Assembly (NCBI GenBank): GCA_964546125.1
Contig: CAZJIS010000025.1
Coordinates: 1-26,701, forward strand
Length of the DNA stretch: 26,701 nt
Direction: 5' to 3'
Source: Phil1 sp964546125
GTDB lineage: Bacteria; Bacillota; Clostridia; Christensenellales; CAG-138
Within the stretch, counting starts at the first letter, position 1, and every line of letters starts with the position of its first letter. Below the pieces are notes generated by a model, which did not search any database, had not been told where the DNA came from, and worked only from the letters and a program-made list of their open reading frames with translations. Shown here in pieces: positions 15,553 to 23,118 of the stretch. The position numbers were made by a program, and so were the translations under genes.

Positions 15553-16530
15553 TCATTCCTGATCGCCGCCAAGCGCCGCGCTGATGCCCGCAAACAGCAG
15601 CCCGGCTACCGGCCAGATGACCCAGGTGATATCCCAGCGGCGGCTGATAAAGCTCCACGCCAGATACACCGCCGTCATGCAGGGCCAATAGATGCCGCCA
15701 AACTTCTCCTGCCGCCGGTTGCGCACGCGTACCGCGCGCGTGTATTTCCCCTCGCCAAGGAGCCTGTCGAAGCTCTCTTTTACCATCGACGCCGTAACGA
15801 ACAGATATACCGCCACGGCCACCAACACAAAAAGCAGCGCCGCAAACAGCGCCGGCACGGGCTCGGGGGCGTTTGTCACGTCGCTGATGATGAGCGGCAA
15901 AGGGCAAAGGATGCACAGCGCCACGCCTATGGCGATGTGCGCCGCATACCGCCCCTCAAAGGCGCTCCATTTGGCGCGCACGATGCCCTCTACGCCATAT
16001 TGCAGCTCGAAACCAGCTTTTTTGAGATATTCGTATTTGCGCATTTTTTGCGAGCTGATGATGAGCATCACCACCCCCGTAGCGAGCACGCTAAACAGCG
16101 CCGTGACGCCGATACCCTCCGCCGCGTTAGCCGTGAAGCGCGCGCCCCAGCTGCCCGCTTCGGCAATACCCTCAAGCAGAATGAGCGGAACGAGGCTTAG
16201 GATGCAAAGCGCCACCCCCAAGGCGGTGCGCCGCGCGTGGACGGCATAATCGGCGACGAAGCCGTTGGCTTCCTGCACGGATACGCGCAAGCGGCCCGAA
16301 ACGTCATCCTCCCCCGAGAAAGCGGGGCTTTCGAGATCATCCTTTAGCAGATAATCCGTCGTCACGCCAAAGAGCTTTGAAAGCTCAATGATCTTGCCGA
16401 TGTCGGGTATGCTCGAAGCGCTTTCCCATTTCGAAACGGATTGGCGCGAGACGTTGAGTTTTTCGGCAAGCTCCTCCTGCGAGTAGCCGGCGTTCCTGCG
16501 AAGCGCAAATATTTTTTCGGCCAAGATCAT
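15553..16530 (-). CDS. XRE-family regulator with C-terminal membrane domain
   Basis: 325 residues from ATG at 16530 with GGAGG nine bases upstream; an ATG at 16572 sits in a likely -10 box and lacks a ribosome site. Residues about 5-60 form a Cro/CI helix-turn-helix (ALRRNAGYSQEELAEKLNVS, then RQSVSKWESASSIPDIGKI). A short linker follows, then about six membrane segments, for example around ALGVALCILSLVPLILL, LFSVLATGVVMLIIS, IAIGVALCILCPLPLII and LFAALLFVLVAVAVYLF. Membrane-bound XRE regulators of this shape are common in Clostridia, and the signals they sense are mostly unknown. It is divergent from the hydrolase operon, with palindromes between the two, so it may control that operon and itself. 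Confidence 0.88.
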   Translation of the reverse strand: MILAEKIFALRRNAGYSQEELAEKLNVSRQSVSKWESASSIPDIGKIIELSKLFGVTTDYLLKDDLESPAFSGEDDVSGRLRVSVQEANGFVADYAVHARRTALGVALCILSLVPLILLEGIAEAGSWGARFTANAAEGIGVTALFSVLATGVVMLIISSQKMRKYEYLKKAGFELQYGVEGIVRAKWSAFEGRYAAHIAIGVALCILCPLPLIISDVTNAPEPVPALFAALLFVLVAVAVYLFVTASMVKESFDRLLGEGKYTRAVRVRNRRQEKFGGIYWPCMTAVYLAWSFISRRWDITWVIWPVAGLLFAGISAALGGDQE

Positions 16531-16613
16531 CCCTTTATCCTCCAAACGCGATTCATGTGATGCTTGTATCATAGCATGCGGACCGGTTGCGCGCCATCAA
16601 GCGCGATTGGAAA

Positions 16614-16643
16614 TTGCGCAACCGCCATGCGCACCTTGCGCAA
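16614..16643. promoter_or_regulatory. Cluster of TGCGCA palindromes, possible XRE operator
   Basis: TTGCGCAA occurs at 16614-16621 and again at 16636-16643, a 22-base spacing (about two helix turns on one face). A third TGCGCA core is at 16628-16633. They lie between the divergent regulator and hydrolase genes. Confidence 0.4.
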
Positions 16644-16686
16644 CGCGCGCCCGTAAACGCCCCTTCCCTGCCATTATAAACAGCGC

Positions 16687-16715
16687 GTGCGAAATCGCAC
16701 AGATAATGGTATTAT
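16687..16715 (+). promoter_or_regulatory. Possible promoter of the hydrolase operon with an inverted repeat
   Basis: The -10-like TATTAT (16710-16715) lies 17 bases after GTGCGA (16687-16692), a poor -35 match. That hexamer is one arm of the perfect inverted repeat GTGCGA-AA-TCGCAC (16687-16700). A weak -35 inside a palindrome suggests a regulated promoter. Confidence 0.35.
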
Positions 16716-16736
16716 ATTGGGAAATGCGGAGGGCAT

Positions 16737-17558
16737 ATGGCCGACGAAAGCTGCAAAACCAAATATCCCTTGATGCTCGTGCACGGCGCGGGCTTTCGCG
16801 ATTGGAAGCTGCCTCTTTACTGGGGACGTATCCCAAAGGCGCTCGCCGAGCGCGGGGCGGACGTGCACTACGGCATGCAGGATGGCTGGGCGCCCACAAG
16901 CGCAAACGCCGCGCAGCTTTGCGCGCGTATCGAGCAGGTGCTGCGGGAAACGGGCGCAGAGAAGATTAACCTCATCGGCCACTCGAAGGGCGGGCTTGAT
17001 ATCCGCGTGGCGGCTTCATCGCCCGGCATGGGCGAACGGATTGCGAGCGTGACGACCATCGGCACGCCGCACCACGGCTCGCGCACGATGGACCGCCTTT
17101 TGCGCGCGCCGGGGCGCATCTTCTCGCTTGCGGGGCTTGCCGTCAACAACTGGGTGCGCGTATTGGGCGACAGAGAGCCGGATTTTGCCGCCGTTTGTCG
17201 CGAATTTGCAAGCGCGCATATGGAGCGCTTCAATCTTGATAACCCGGACCATCCCGGTGTATACTATCAAAGCTACATCTTCTCGATGAAAAGGCCGATG
17301 AGCGACCCCTATCTCGCCGTGGCGAACTTCATCATACGGCTGATCGAGGGGCCCAACGACGGGCTCGTGAGCGTAGAATCCGCCCGCTGGGGGGAACGCT
17401 GCACGGTCATTGAAAGCGCCGGGCGCGGCATTTCCCATTCGGATGAAGTAGACTTTCGCCGCGCGCCTTTCACCAAGAAGCGCTTGCCGGGGCGGGTGAG
17501 CGACATTGTGGATGTATACGTCGGCATCGCGGCCGACCTGAAAGCAAGGGGGTTTTGA
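16737..17558 (+). CDS. Alpha/beta-hydrolase, lipase/esterase type
   Basis: 273 residues. The oxyanion-hole segment is LMLVHGAGF (12-20, with HG at 17-18). The nucleophile elbow is GHSKG at 81-85 with Ser83. Likely acid and base are Asp208 (in GPNDGLVSV) and His234 (in GISHSDEVD). IGTPHHGS (108-115) is typical of triacylglycerol lipase and lactonizing-lipase relatives. There is no signal peptide, so it should act in the cytoplasm or at its membrane face. GGAGGG ends three bases before ATG, a rather tight spacing. It is the first gene of a set with the acyltransferase-like gene (31 bases later) and the zinc-ribbon membrane gene. The substrate is not predictable; an acyl ester is most likely. 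Confidence 0.9.
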   Translation: MADESCKTKYPLMLVHGAGFRDWKLPLYWGRIPKALAERGADVHYGMQDGWAPTSANAAQLCARIEQVLRETGAEKINLIGHSKGGLDIRVAASSPGMGERIASVTTIGTPHHGSRTMDRLLRAPGRIFSLAGLAVNNWVRVLGDREPDFAAVCREFASAHMERFNLDNPDHPGVYYQSYIFSMKRPMSDPYLAVANFIIRLIEGPNDGLVSVESARWGERCTVIESAGRGISHSDEVDFRRAPFTKKRLPGRVSDIVDVYVGIAADLKARGF

Positions 17559-17589
17559 CCGGAGGCTCTGCCGGCCATACCGAAATCGA

Positions 17590-18900
17590 ATGACGAAGAA
17601 AAAGAAATGGTATCGGCTCGATAACGCGGCAACGATCTATCCCGTGGTGATGAACCGCAAATGGATGGCCATGTTCCGCCTGTGTGCAACGCTCGACGAG
17701 CCTATCGACCGCGCGATCCTTGAGTGCGCGCTGCGCGCGGCGCTGCGCCGCATGCCCACGTTCAACGTGTGTGTCAAGCGCGGCTTCTTCTGGTTTTTTC
17801 TCGAGGAGCTCAGCGGCATTCCGCCCATTGAGGAAGATGTCGCCAACCCCTGCCTGCCCATCGACATAAAGAAAAACAACGGCTTTTTGCTGCGCGTGCG
17901 CTGCCATGAAAACCGCATCGCGCTCGAATTTTTCCATGTGCTCACCGACGGCACGGGCGGCATGCGCTTCTTAAAAACGCTCGTCGCCGAATATCTGACC
18001 ATGCGCTATGGCATCGTGATCCCGCGGGACGGCGAGATCCTCGATTGCTCGGAGCAGCCCAGGAAAGGCGAAGTTGAGGATAACTTCCGCAACGTCGCGG
18101 GGCGCGCGACGCTCTCGCGCGGCGAACCGGATGCTTACCACATCCGCGGCACGGAGGAATACGCACAGTTCATGAACATCATCACGGGCGATGCGGACGC
18201 GGCGCTCATCGTCCAAAAGGCAAAGGAACTTGGCGTTTCAGTCACGCATTACCTCGCGGCGCTGATGATCGAGAGCATCGGCGATATTCAAAAAAAGGAG
18301 ATTTCGGCCAAGCGGCGCAACCAGCCCGTGAAGATCTGCGTGCCGGTGAACCTGCGCAATTTCTTCCCCTCGGCGACGCTGCGCAACTTTGCCTCCTACG
18401 TCAACCCGGGGGTCGAATTCAAATACGGGGAATACAGCCGCGCCGAGATTGCGCGGGCCGTGAAATACTACATGGGCCTGGAGGCTACCGAACAAAAGCT
18501 GCGCGCGAAGCTCAGCGCCAACGTCGCCGCCGAAAAAAGCCCTTTTTTGCGGCGCGCACCGCTTTTTTTCAAGGTGCTTGTAATGCGCGCGGTCTACCGG
18601 GCGACGGGCGACGTGCAGTCCTCCTCCTTGCTCTCAAACCTTGGCGCGGTCACGCTGCCGCGCGAGATGGAAGAGCGCGTGCTGCGCTTCGATTTCCAGC
18701 TCGGCCCCCTTTTTGAAAACAAGGTCACCTGCGGCCTCATCTCCTATAAAGGCCGCGCCTATATCAATTTCACGCGCACCATCCGCGAGGCGGACACTGA
18801 ACGGGGCTTTTTCACCCGCCTGGTGGAAGACGGTGTGCCCGTGACCCTCGAGAGCAATGCACGAGAAAGGAAGCTGATGGAAGCATGTCATACTGTGTGA
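17590..18900 (+). CDS. Condensation/alcohol-acetyltransferase-like protein (HxxxDG)
   Basis: 436 residues. His116-Val-Leu-Thr-Asp120-Gly121 (in EFFHVLTDGTGGMRFLKTL) is the HxxxDG motif of CoA-dependent acyltransferases of the condensation / PapA / alcohol acetyltransferase fold. The N-terminus WYRLDNAATIYPVVMNRKW and the two-lobed length also fit. LRNFFPSATLRNFASYVNPGV in the second lobe resembles the latch region of such proteins. No membrane segment or carrier domain is seen. It would transfer an acyl group to an alcohol or amine; partners are unknown. ATG at 17590 has no good ribosome site (GGAGG is 24 bases upstream), but no better in-frame start exists, so translation may depend on coupling to the hydrolase gene. 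Confidence 0.82.
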   Translation: MTKKKKWYRLDNAATIYPVVMNRKWMAMFRLCATLDEPIDRAILECALRAALRRMPTFNVCVKRGFFWFFLEELSGIPPIEEDVANPCLPIDIKKNNGFLLRVRCHENRIALEFFHVLTDGTGGMRFLKTLVAEYLTMRYGIVIPRDGEILDCSEQPRKGEVEDNFRNVAGRATLSRGEPDAYHIRGTEEYAQFMNIITGDADAALIVQKAKELGVSVTHYLAALMIESIGDIQKKEISAKRRNQPVKICVPVNLRNFFPSATLRNFASYVNPGVEFKYGEYSRAEIARAVKYYMGLEATEQKLRAKLSANVAAEKSPFLRRAPLFFKVLVMRAVYRATGDVQSSSLLSNLGAVTLPREMEERVLRFDFQLGPLFENKVTCGLISYKGRAYINFTRTIREADTERGFFTRLVEDGVPVTLESNARERKLMEACHTV

Positions 18901-19583
18901 ATTGCGGCGTGAAGCTCGCCGAATCCGAGCAGGAATGCCCGCTGTGCGAAACGCCCGTACTCAACCCCCGCGCGCGCGAGCGCGAAAACTACACCCCCTA
19001 CCCGCCCCGCGTCGATACCCAAAAGATCAACCGCAGCTTCATCGCGGTGCTGGGGCTGTTGATTTTGCTCGTGCCGGTGGTGGTCACGTTCGTTTTTGAC
19101 CTGCTCCCCGATTTTCGCATCAATTGGTCGCTCTATGTGATGGGGGCGTCAATGGTCCTCTACGTGTTCGTATTCGTGCCGATGTACTTTCAAAAAGACC
19201 TTGTGTATCTTTTCATCGCGATGGACGGGCTCGCCGTTTGCCTGTACCTCGCGCTCATCGCATGGCTGACGGATGGCATCGGCTGGCTTTTGAATGCCGC
19301 CTTGCCCATTGCCGTCGCAACGGGCGCGCTTGTCGATTGTGCAACGCTGATCTTCCGCATTAAAAAGCTGCGCGTGCTTCCAAAATACGCCATTTTATGC
19401 TTCATGCTCTCTATCTACTTCGTGCTGCTTGAAATCATCCTTTCATTCGCCTTTTACGGAAAGCTTCAGCTTCTTTGGTGCTTCTACGCGACAGCTCCTT
19501 TGGTGCTGCTCGGCGTTCTCCTTTTCATCGTCAACGGCAAGGAGGGGCTTGTGGACGAGCTTCGCAAGCGCCTGTTCACCTGA
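18885..19583 (+). CDS. Zinc-ribbon, six-pass membrane protein (DUF6320-like)
   Basis: 232 residues. The N-terminus MSYCVNCGVKL...CPLC holds a zinc ribbon with Cys4, 7, 18 and 21. A polar linker of about 25 residues follows, then about six membrane segments, starting with FIAVLGLLILLVPVVVTFVF and ending with LVLLGVLLFIV. I believe this matches DUF6320, a family of unknown function, but that is from memory. ATG at 18885 overlaps the acyltransferase gene by 16 bases, so the two are translationally coupled and probably work together. The zinc ribbon could dock the acyltransferase or hydrolase at the membrane; that is inference. Confidence 0.82.
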   Translation: MSYCVNCGVKLAESEQECPLCETPVLNPRARERENYTPYPPRVDTQKINRSFIAVLGLLILLVPVVVTFVFDLLPDFRINWSLYVMGASMVLYVFVFVPMYFQKDLVYLFIAMDGLAVCLYLALIAWLTDGIGWLLNAALPIAVATGALVDCATLIFRIKKLRVLPKYAILCFMLSIYFVLLEIILSFAFYGKLQLLWCFYATAPLVLLGVLLFIVNGKEGLVDELRKRLFT

Positions 19584-19607
19584 GAGCATTTTCAAATTCG
19601 TTATACG

Positions 19608-19641
19608 AAAGGCGCCGATCCATCGCGGCCGGCGCCTTTTT
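19608..19641 (+). terminator. Intrinsic terminator of the hydrolase-acyltransferase operon
   Basis: A stem AAAGGCGCCG (19608-19617) with CGGCGCCTTT (19630-19639), then further T. It lies 24 bases after the stop codon. The hairpin may also serve the convergent DegV gene ending at 19661. Confidence 0.85.
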
Positions 19642-19660
19642 GAACTCTGCTTGCTTGTAG

Positions 19661-20644
19661 TTACTCCCGATGGAGCTTGTTCTCGATCCCCGTTTTAAGA
19701 TTCGCAGCCTCCGCCGCGATCTTCGCGCGGATGCTTGCAAGAAGCGCAGCCCGCTCCTCCCGCTCCGGCCCCCAGAAGAAGAGCGCCACCGTATCCGGCC
19801 CGACGTGCGCGCCGGTCCCCGGCTCGTAGCACACGATTGTGAACTGCACCTCGGGATGCTTATGCCTGATCGCCTCGGCGAGTGCGGCCGCGTCCGCCTC
19901 GCAGCCGCCGTGCGCGATGCCCGCGCGGCTGTTTTCGGCTAAAGCCTCATAGCCCTCGTCAAAAATATCCGCAAGCGCGCGCAGCGCCTTTTTGCGGCCG
20001 ACAATCTTGCGATCGAGCACGATCTTGCCTTCAGCATCCGCCATCAAAATCGGCTTGAGGCTCAAAAGCGTGCCGGCGAGCGCCACGCTCGCCGAAATGC
20101 GGCCGCCGCGCTTGAGGAACATCAGATCATCGACCATGAAGTGCTGGCGCATCTTCTCGCGCCGCAGCGTCAAATGATCGGCAATTTCATCCGCGTTGGC
20201 GCCCGCGTCGCGCAGCTCGGCGGCTTCCATGACCATGAGCCCCTCGCCAAGCGAGGCCGCGCGCGTATCCACGGTGCGGATGCGCCGCCCGGGATAGGCT
20301 TCGCGCAGGTGGACGGCCGCCGTTTCCCCCGCGAAATACGTGCCGCTGATGCCGGAGGACATGGCGACATAGAGCACATCCGCCCCGGCTTTGAGGCAGG
20401 GTTCAAATGCCTCGGCAAACGCCGTGGCGTTCACCATGGAGGTGTGCAAAACGGGCTTGTCCTCCACGCGCAGGCGCGCATAAAAGGCCTCCCCGTCAAA
20501 CGGCTGCGCGGGGTCGTAACAGAGCATCTCCTCCCCATCCACCGAAAGCGTAAGGGGAACCACGCGGATATCCCGCTGCCGAATCAGCTCTTCAGGCAAG
20601 TTAGCCGACGAATCCGTGAATATATACAGCGATATGGTTATCAT
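19661..20644 (-). CDS. DegV family fatty-acid-binding protein (first copy)
   Basis: 327 residues, somewhat longer than the usual 280-290. DegV/FakB proteins bind a fatty acid and present it to the FakA kinase for phospholipid synthesis. IFTDSSANLP near the N-terminus and VAMSSGISGTYF mark the family's ligand pocket. FLKRGGRISASVALAGTLLSLKPIL is its long conserved block. A Glu-rich C-terminal tail accounts for the extra length. The ATG at 20644 touches AAGGAG directly with no spacer, which is abnormal; no other normal start codon lies at a better distance, so the true start is uncertain by a few codons. The start codon region is also one arm of an inverted repeat. A second DegV gene lies just upstream, and no FakA gene is in the window. 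Confidence 0.9.
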   Translation of the reverse strand: MITISLYIFTDSSANLPEELIRQRDIRVVPLTLSVDGEEMLCYDPAQPFDGEAFYARLRVEDKPVLHTSMVNATAFAEAFEPCLKAGADVLYVAMSSGISGTYFAGETAAVHLREAYPGRRIRTVDTRAASLGEGLMVMEAAELRDAGANADEIADHLTLRREKMRQHFMVDDLMFLKRGGRISASVALAGTLLSLKPILMADAEGKIVLDRKIVGRKKALRALADIFDEGYEALAENSRAGIAHGGCEADAAALAEAIRHKHPEVQFTIVCYEPGTGAHVGPDTVALFFWGPEREERAALLASIRAKIAAEAANLKTGIENKLHRE

Positions 20645-20680
20645 CTCCTTAAAATCTGGTATACCATACCATGATAACCA
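20635..20680. promoter_or_regulatory. Nested palindromes over the degV promoter and start codon
   Basis: TGGTTATCAT (20635-20644) and ATGATAACCA (20671-20680) are perfect 10-bp inverted arms. Between them sits the 10-bp palindrome TGGTATACCA (20657-20666). On the minus strand one arm contains the -10 box, the central palindrome covers the start of transcription, and the other arm contains the start codon. GGTATACC-type palindromes are bound by some GntR-family repressors. Confidence 0.5.
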
Positions 20681-20699
20681 TTCCGCGCGCGCATGTAAA
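20671..20699 (-). promoter_or_regulatory. Promoter of the first degV gene
   Basis: Minus strand: TTTACA (20694-20699), 17-base spacer, TATCAT (20671-20676), each five of six to consensus. Transcription would start near 20664, giving a very short leader of about 20 bases. Confidence 0.6.
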
Positions 20700-20746
20700 G
20701 CCCCGGATTGTGAAAATTATATGGACTTCTTCGTTCGCGTCTTTCT

Positions 20747-21619
20747 TTATGCCCCGCGCGCCTCGCCGATGAAGAAGAGCGCAAGTGTGCCCGGTCCGCA
20801 ATGCGCGCCGATTACCGCGCCCACCATCGAGATGTGCACGGGGATGCCGCCGAACTTCTCCTGTAAGAGCTGCTTGAGGTAGAGCGCATCGTCCATGCAA
20901 TCGGCATGGGTGATGCGAAAATAGCTGTTCTCACTCATGTCGGCGCGCTCGCACAAATGCTCGAACATGCGCCGGATGGCAGCTTTGCGGCCTTTGGCCT
21001 TTTCGCGCGGGATGAGCCTGCCCTCGTCGTTCATATCCATGACGGGCTTGATGTTGAGAATGTCCGCAACAATCGCGGAGGTCGCGCTCACACGCCCGCC
21101 GCGGCGAAGATAGGAAAGCTCCGCGACCGTATACCAGTGGTTGATGCGAAGCTTGAGCTCCTCGGCGTAATCGCGGCACTCCTCAAGCGACGCGCCGCCC
21201 GCTTGTTTTTCAACGGCCTTTTCAAGGAGCAGCCCCTCCCCGCCCGAAGCGCAAAGGGAGTCCACGATGTAGATCTTGCGCGCGGGATACTGCGGGCCAA
21301 GCTCGCCGCGCGCGATGAAGGCGCTGTTCACAACGCCCGAAAGGCCGGAGGAGAAGCCGATGTAGAGGATATCCTGCCCGGCCTCAAGATAAGGCGTCCA
21401 AAGCTCGATGAAATCTTCCGGGGTTGCCTGGGAGGATTTATAGACCACGCCATTTCGCATATTGTCGTAAATTTCAAGCGCACACTGGTCGGTCATCAAA
21501 TCCCTTTTGGGCAAACCGTCCCGAATATAAAAGAGCTGAACGTAGGGGACGCCGAGTTCCTCCATGTGCTCGCGCCCGAGATCCGCCGTTGAATCCGATG
21601 TGATTTGATATGTTTTCAT
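20747..21619 (-). CDS. DegV family fatty-acid-binding protein (second copy)
   Basis: 290 residues, the typical family length. ATG at 21619 has GGAGG five bases upstream; a GTG at 21625 in the same frame is less likely. YQITSDSTADLGREH at the N-terminus, IGFSSGLSGVVNSAF (about 95-110) and LSYLRRGGRVSATSAIVADILNIKPVM are the conserved DegV blocks. It ends in ALFFIGEARGA, whereas the neighbouring paralog continues for about 30 residues. The two paralogs are clearly diverged, so they may bind different acyl chains. Its 5' end lies at the edge of a contig, and its promoter is found on the far side of the N-run. Confidence 0.92.
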   Translation of the reverse strand: MKTYQITSDSTADLGREHMEELGVPYVQLFYIRDGLPKRDLMTDQCALEIYDNMRNGVVYKSSQATPEDFIELWTPYLEAGQDILYIGFSSGLSGVVNSAFIARGELGPQYPARKIYIVDSLCASGGEGLLLEKAVEKQAGGASLEECRDYAEELKLRINHWYTVAELSYLRRGGRVSATSAIVADILNIKPVMDMNDEGRLIPREKAKGRKAAIRRMFEHLCERADMSENSYFRITHADCMDDALYLKQLLQEKFGGIPVHISMVGAVIGAHCGPGTLALFFIGEARGA

Positions 21620-21643
21620 AGCCACCTCCGATATTTACACTTC
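21589..21643. repeat. 55-bp contig-end overlap, left copy
   Basis: Identical, base for base, to 21744-21798. It covers the first codons and ribosome site of the second degV gene. This is an assembly overlap, not a biological repeat. Confidence 0.9.
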
Positions 21644-21743
21644 NNNNNNNNNNNNNNNNNNNNNNNNNNNNNNNNNNNNNNNNNNNNNNNNNNNNNNNNN
21701 NNNNNNNNNNNNNNNNNNNNNNNNNNNNNNNNNNNNNNNNNNN
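21644..21743. other. Scaffold gap of 100 N
   Basis: Exactly 100 N, the usual default for a gap of unknown size. The flanks share a 55-bp identical sequence, so the two contigs almost surely overlap and no DNA is missing. Confidence 0.95.
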
Positions 21744-21798
21744 TTGAATCCGATGTGATTTGATATGTTTTCATAGCCACCTCCGATATTTACACTTC
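21744..21798. repeat. 55-bp contig-end overlap, right copy
   Basis: Second copy of 21589-21643. It carries the first ten codons of the second degV gene (start codon here at 21774 on the minus strand) and must not be annotated as a separate gene fragment. Confidence 0.9.
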
Positions 21799-21806
21799 GT
21801 CTCTTT

Positions 21807-21835
21807 ATTTTAAGCGGCAAATTTGTTAGAATCAA
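21807..21835 (-). promoter_or_regulatory. Promoter of the second degV gene
   Basis: Minus strand: TTGATT (21830-21835), 17-base spacer, TAAAAT (21807-21812). It reads across the false gap into degV. On the plus strand a weak promoter for the WG-repeat gene (TAGAAT at 21827-21832) overlaps it, so the two divergent promoters may compete. Confidence 0.5.
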
Positions 21836-21881
21836 GGCGGTAAATACAATCTTTTGCCAAAATTCTCTTCGGCGGTACGAC

Positions 21882-23072
21882 ATGCACGAAAAATCTTCCA
21901 AAAAGCGGGTCCCTCTGCTCCTCATTTATTTATATCTCGCCGGCGCGCTTTTGCTTTGCGCGGGCCTGTTTGCGCTTTTCTATACGGGCGGCGGCGCCCG
22001 GGCGCTCGCCTCGGGCACGCCGGATCTTCCTGCGGACGGCACACCCGCTTCGGATGAGACGCCCGACCCGGATGAGACGCCCGACCCGAACCGGACGCCC
22101 GGCCCGGATGTCTCCCCTTCCGCGCCGCCCACGCCAAGCCCTACGCCCGCGCCGAGCACGGCGGGCAGGCTTTTCCCTTTTAAGGGCGCGAACGGCCTTT
22201 GGGGCTACAAGAACGCGCGCGGTGAAATCGTGGCCGAGCCCATATACGGCGACGCGTTTGAATTCGAGGGCGACGTGGCTTTTGCTTCAAAAGACGGTCT
22301 CTACGGCCTCATCACCCGCACGTTCAACTGGCTTGTGCCGCCCGGCTGGAGCGCGGTGAAAAGCTTTTCCGAGAACCGCGCGGCGGTCGAATCCGGCGGA
22401 AAATGGGGCTATATCGATGCGCAGGGCCGCCTCGTGCTCGATTATCGCTTCGGCGACGCGGGCTCTTTCCACTGCGGCCGCGCCTATGCGCGCACCGCCT
22501 CGGAATACGGCTACATCGATGTGAACGGAAGCTTCGCCGTGTCGGAGAAATGGGCCTATGTCACCGATTTTTCGGAGGACGTCGCCTTTGTGCGCTCGGC
22601 AAGCGGCAACAGCTACATCATCGACAAGATCGGCGAGAAGATCTCGACCCTAAGTTCCCGCCAGCACGGCAGCCCTTTTACGGAGAAGTTTGCGCTCATC
22701 GAGGAGAACGGCGACTATTACTTCCTCAACAGCAAGGGCGCAACGGCCTTCCGCGTTAAATATGAAAGCGCGCTGCCGTTCAACGGCGGTTACGCCGCCG
22801 TTAAAATCGACGGTCTGTGGGGATACATCAACGCGAGGGGCGCGCTCGACATCGCCTGCAAATTCACACAGGCGCAGTCGTTCTCCAACGGCCTTGCCGC
22901 GGTAAAAGATGCGGAAAAGGGCCTTTGGGGCTACATCGCCCCCTCCGGAGCGTATGTGATCGAGCCGCTCTATGATGAAGCGGGGCCGTTCTCCTCGGGT
23001 TATGCCGTGGTCGCGCGCAGTGGCGCGCGCTTCATCCTCGACAAAGAGGGCGTGGAAGTCCCGCTCGATTGA
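21882..23072 (+). CDS. Membrane-anchored WG-repeat protein
   Basis: 396 residues. A basic N-terminus (MHEKSSKKR) and one membrane segment (about 11-34) anchor it. A Pro/Thr/Asp-rich linker (about 46-94) follows, then WG repeats with the typical GLWGYxxxxGxxVxxPxY pattern: 106-124, 174-190, 209-217 (degenerate), 311-328 and 347-364. The WG repeats should lie outside the cell on the stalk-like linker. WG-repeat domains are thought to be beta-propeller or solenoid binding modules; the ligand is unknown. The ATG at 21882 has only a weak GGCGG nearby. The linker contains an 18-bp tandem DNA repeat. It has its own terminator and no obvious operon partner. Confidence 0.85.
   Translation: MHEKSSKKRVPLLLIYLYLAGALLLCAGLFALFYTGGGARALASGTPDLPADGTPASDETPDPDETPDPNRTPGPDVSPSAPPTPSPTPAPSTAGRLFPFKGANGLWGYKNARGEIVAEPIYGDAFEFEGDVAFASKDGLYGLITRTFNWLVPPGWSAVKSFSENRAAVESGGKWGYIDAQGRLVLDYRFGDAGSFHCGRAYARTASEYGYIDVNGSFAVSEKWAYVTDFSEDVAFVRSASGNSYIIDKIGEKISTLSSRQHGSPFTEKFALIEENGDYYFLNSKGATAFRVKYESALPFNGGYAAVKIDGLWGYINARGALDIACKFTQAQSFSNGLAAVKDAEKGLWGYIAPSGAYVIEPLYDEAGPFSSGYAVVARSGARFILDKEGVEVPLD
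22051..22104 (+). repeat. 18-bp tandem repeat, three units, in the WG-protein linker
   Basis: Units at 22051-22068, 22069-22086 (identical) and 22087-22104 (four or so changes). They encode the Asp-Glu-Thr-Pro-Asp-Pro repeats of the surface linker. Copy number may vary between strains by slippage. Confidence 0.75.
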
Positions 23073-23118
23073 ACGCCCGTCCGCAATATGCGGACAGCTG
23101 TATTTCATGATAAAACGC

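Noticed and set aside
16531..16572. Upstream ATG of the XRE regulator at 16572
   Set aside because: It lies in a TATGAT -10-like box and lacks a ribosome site, whereas ATG at 16530 has GGAGG at good distance.
21744..21774. Second copy of the degV 5' end as a partial gene or duplication
   Set aside because: It is part of an exact 55-bp overlap at contig ends across an N-run, so it is an assembly artefact.
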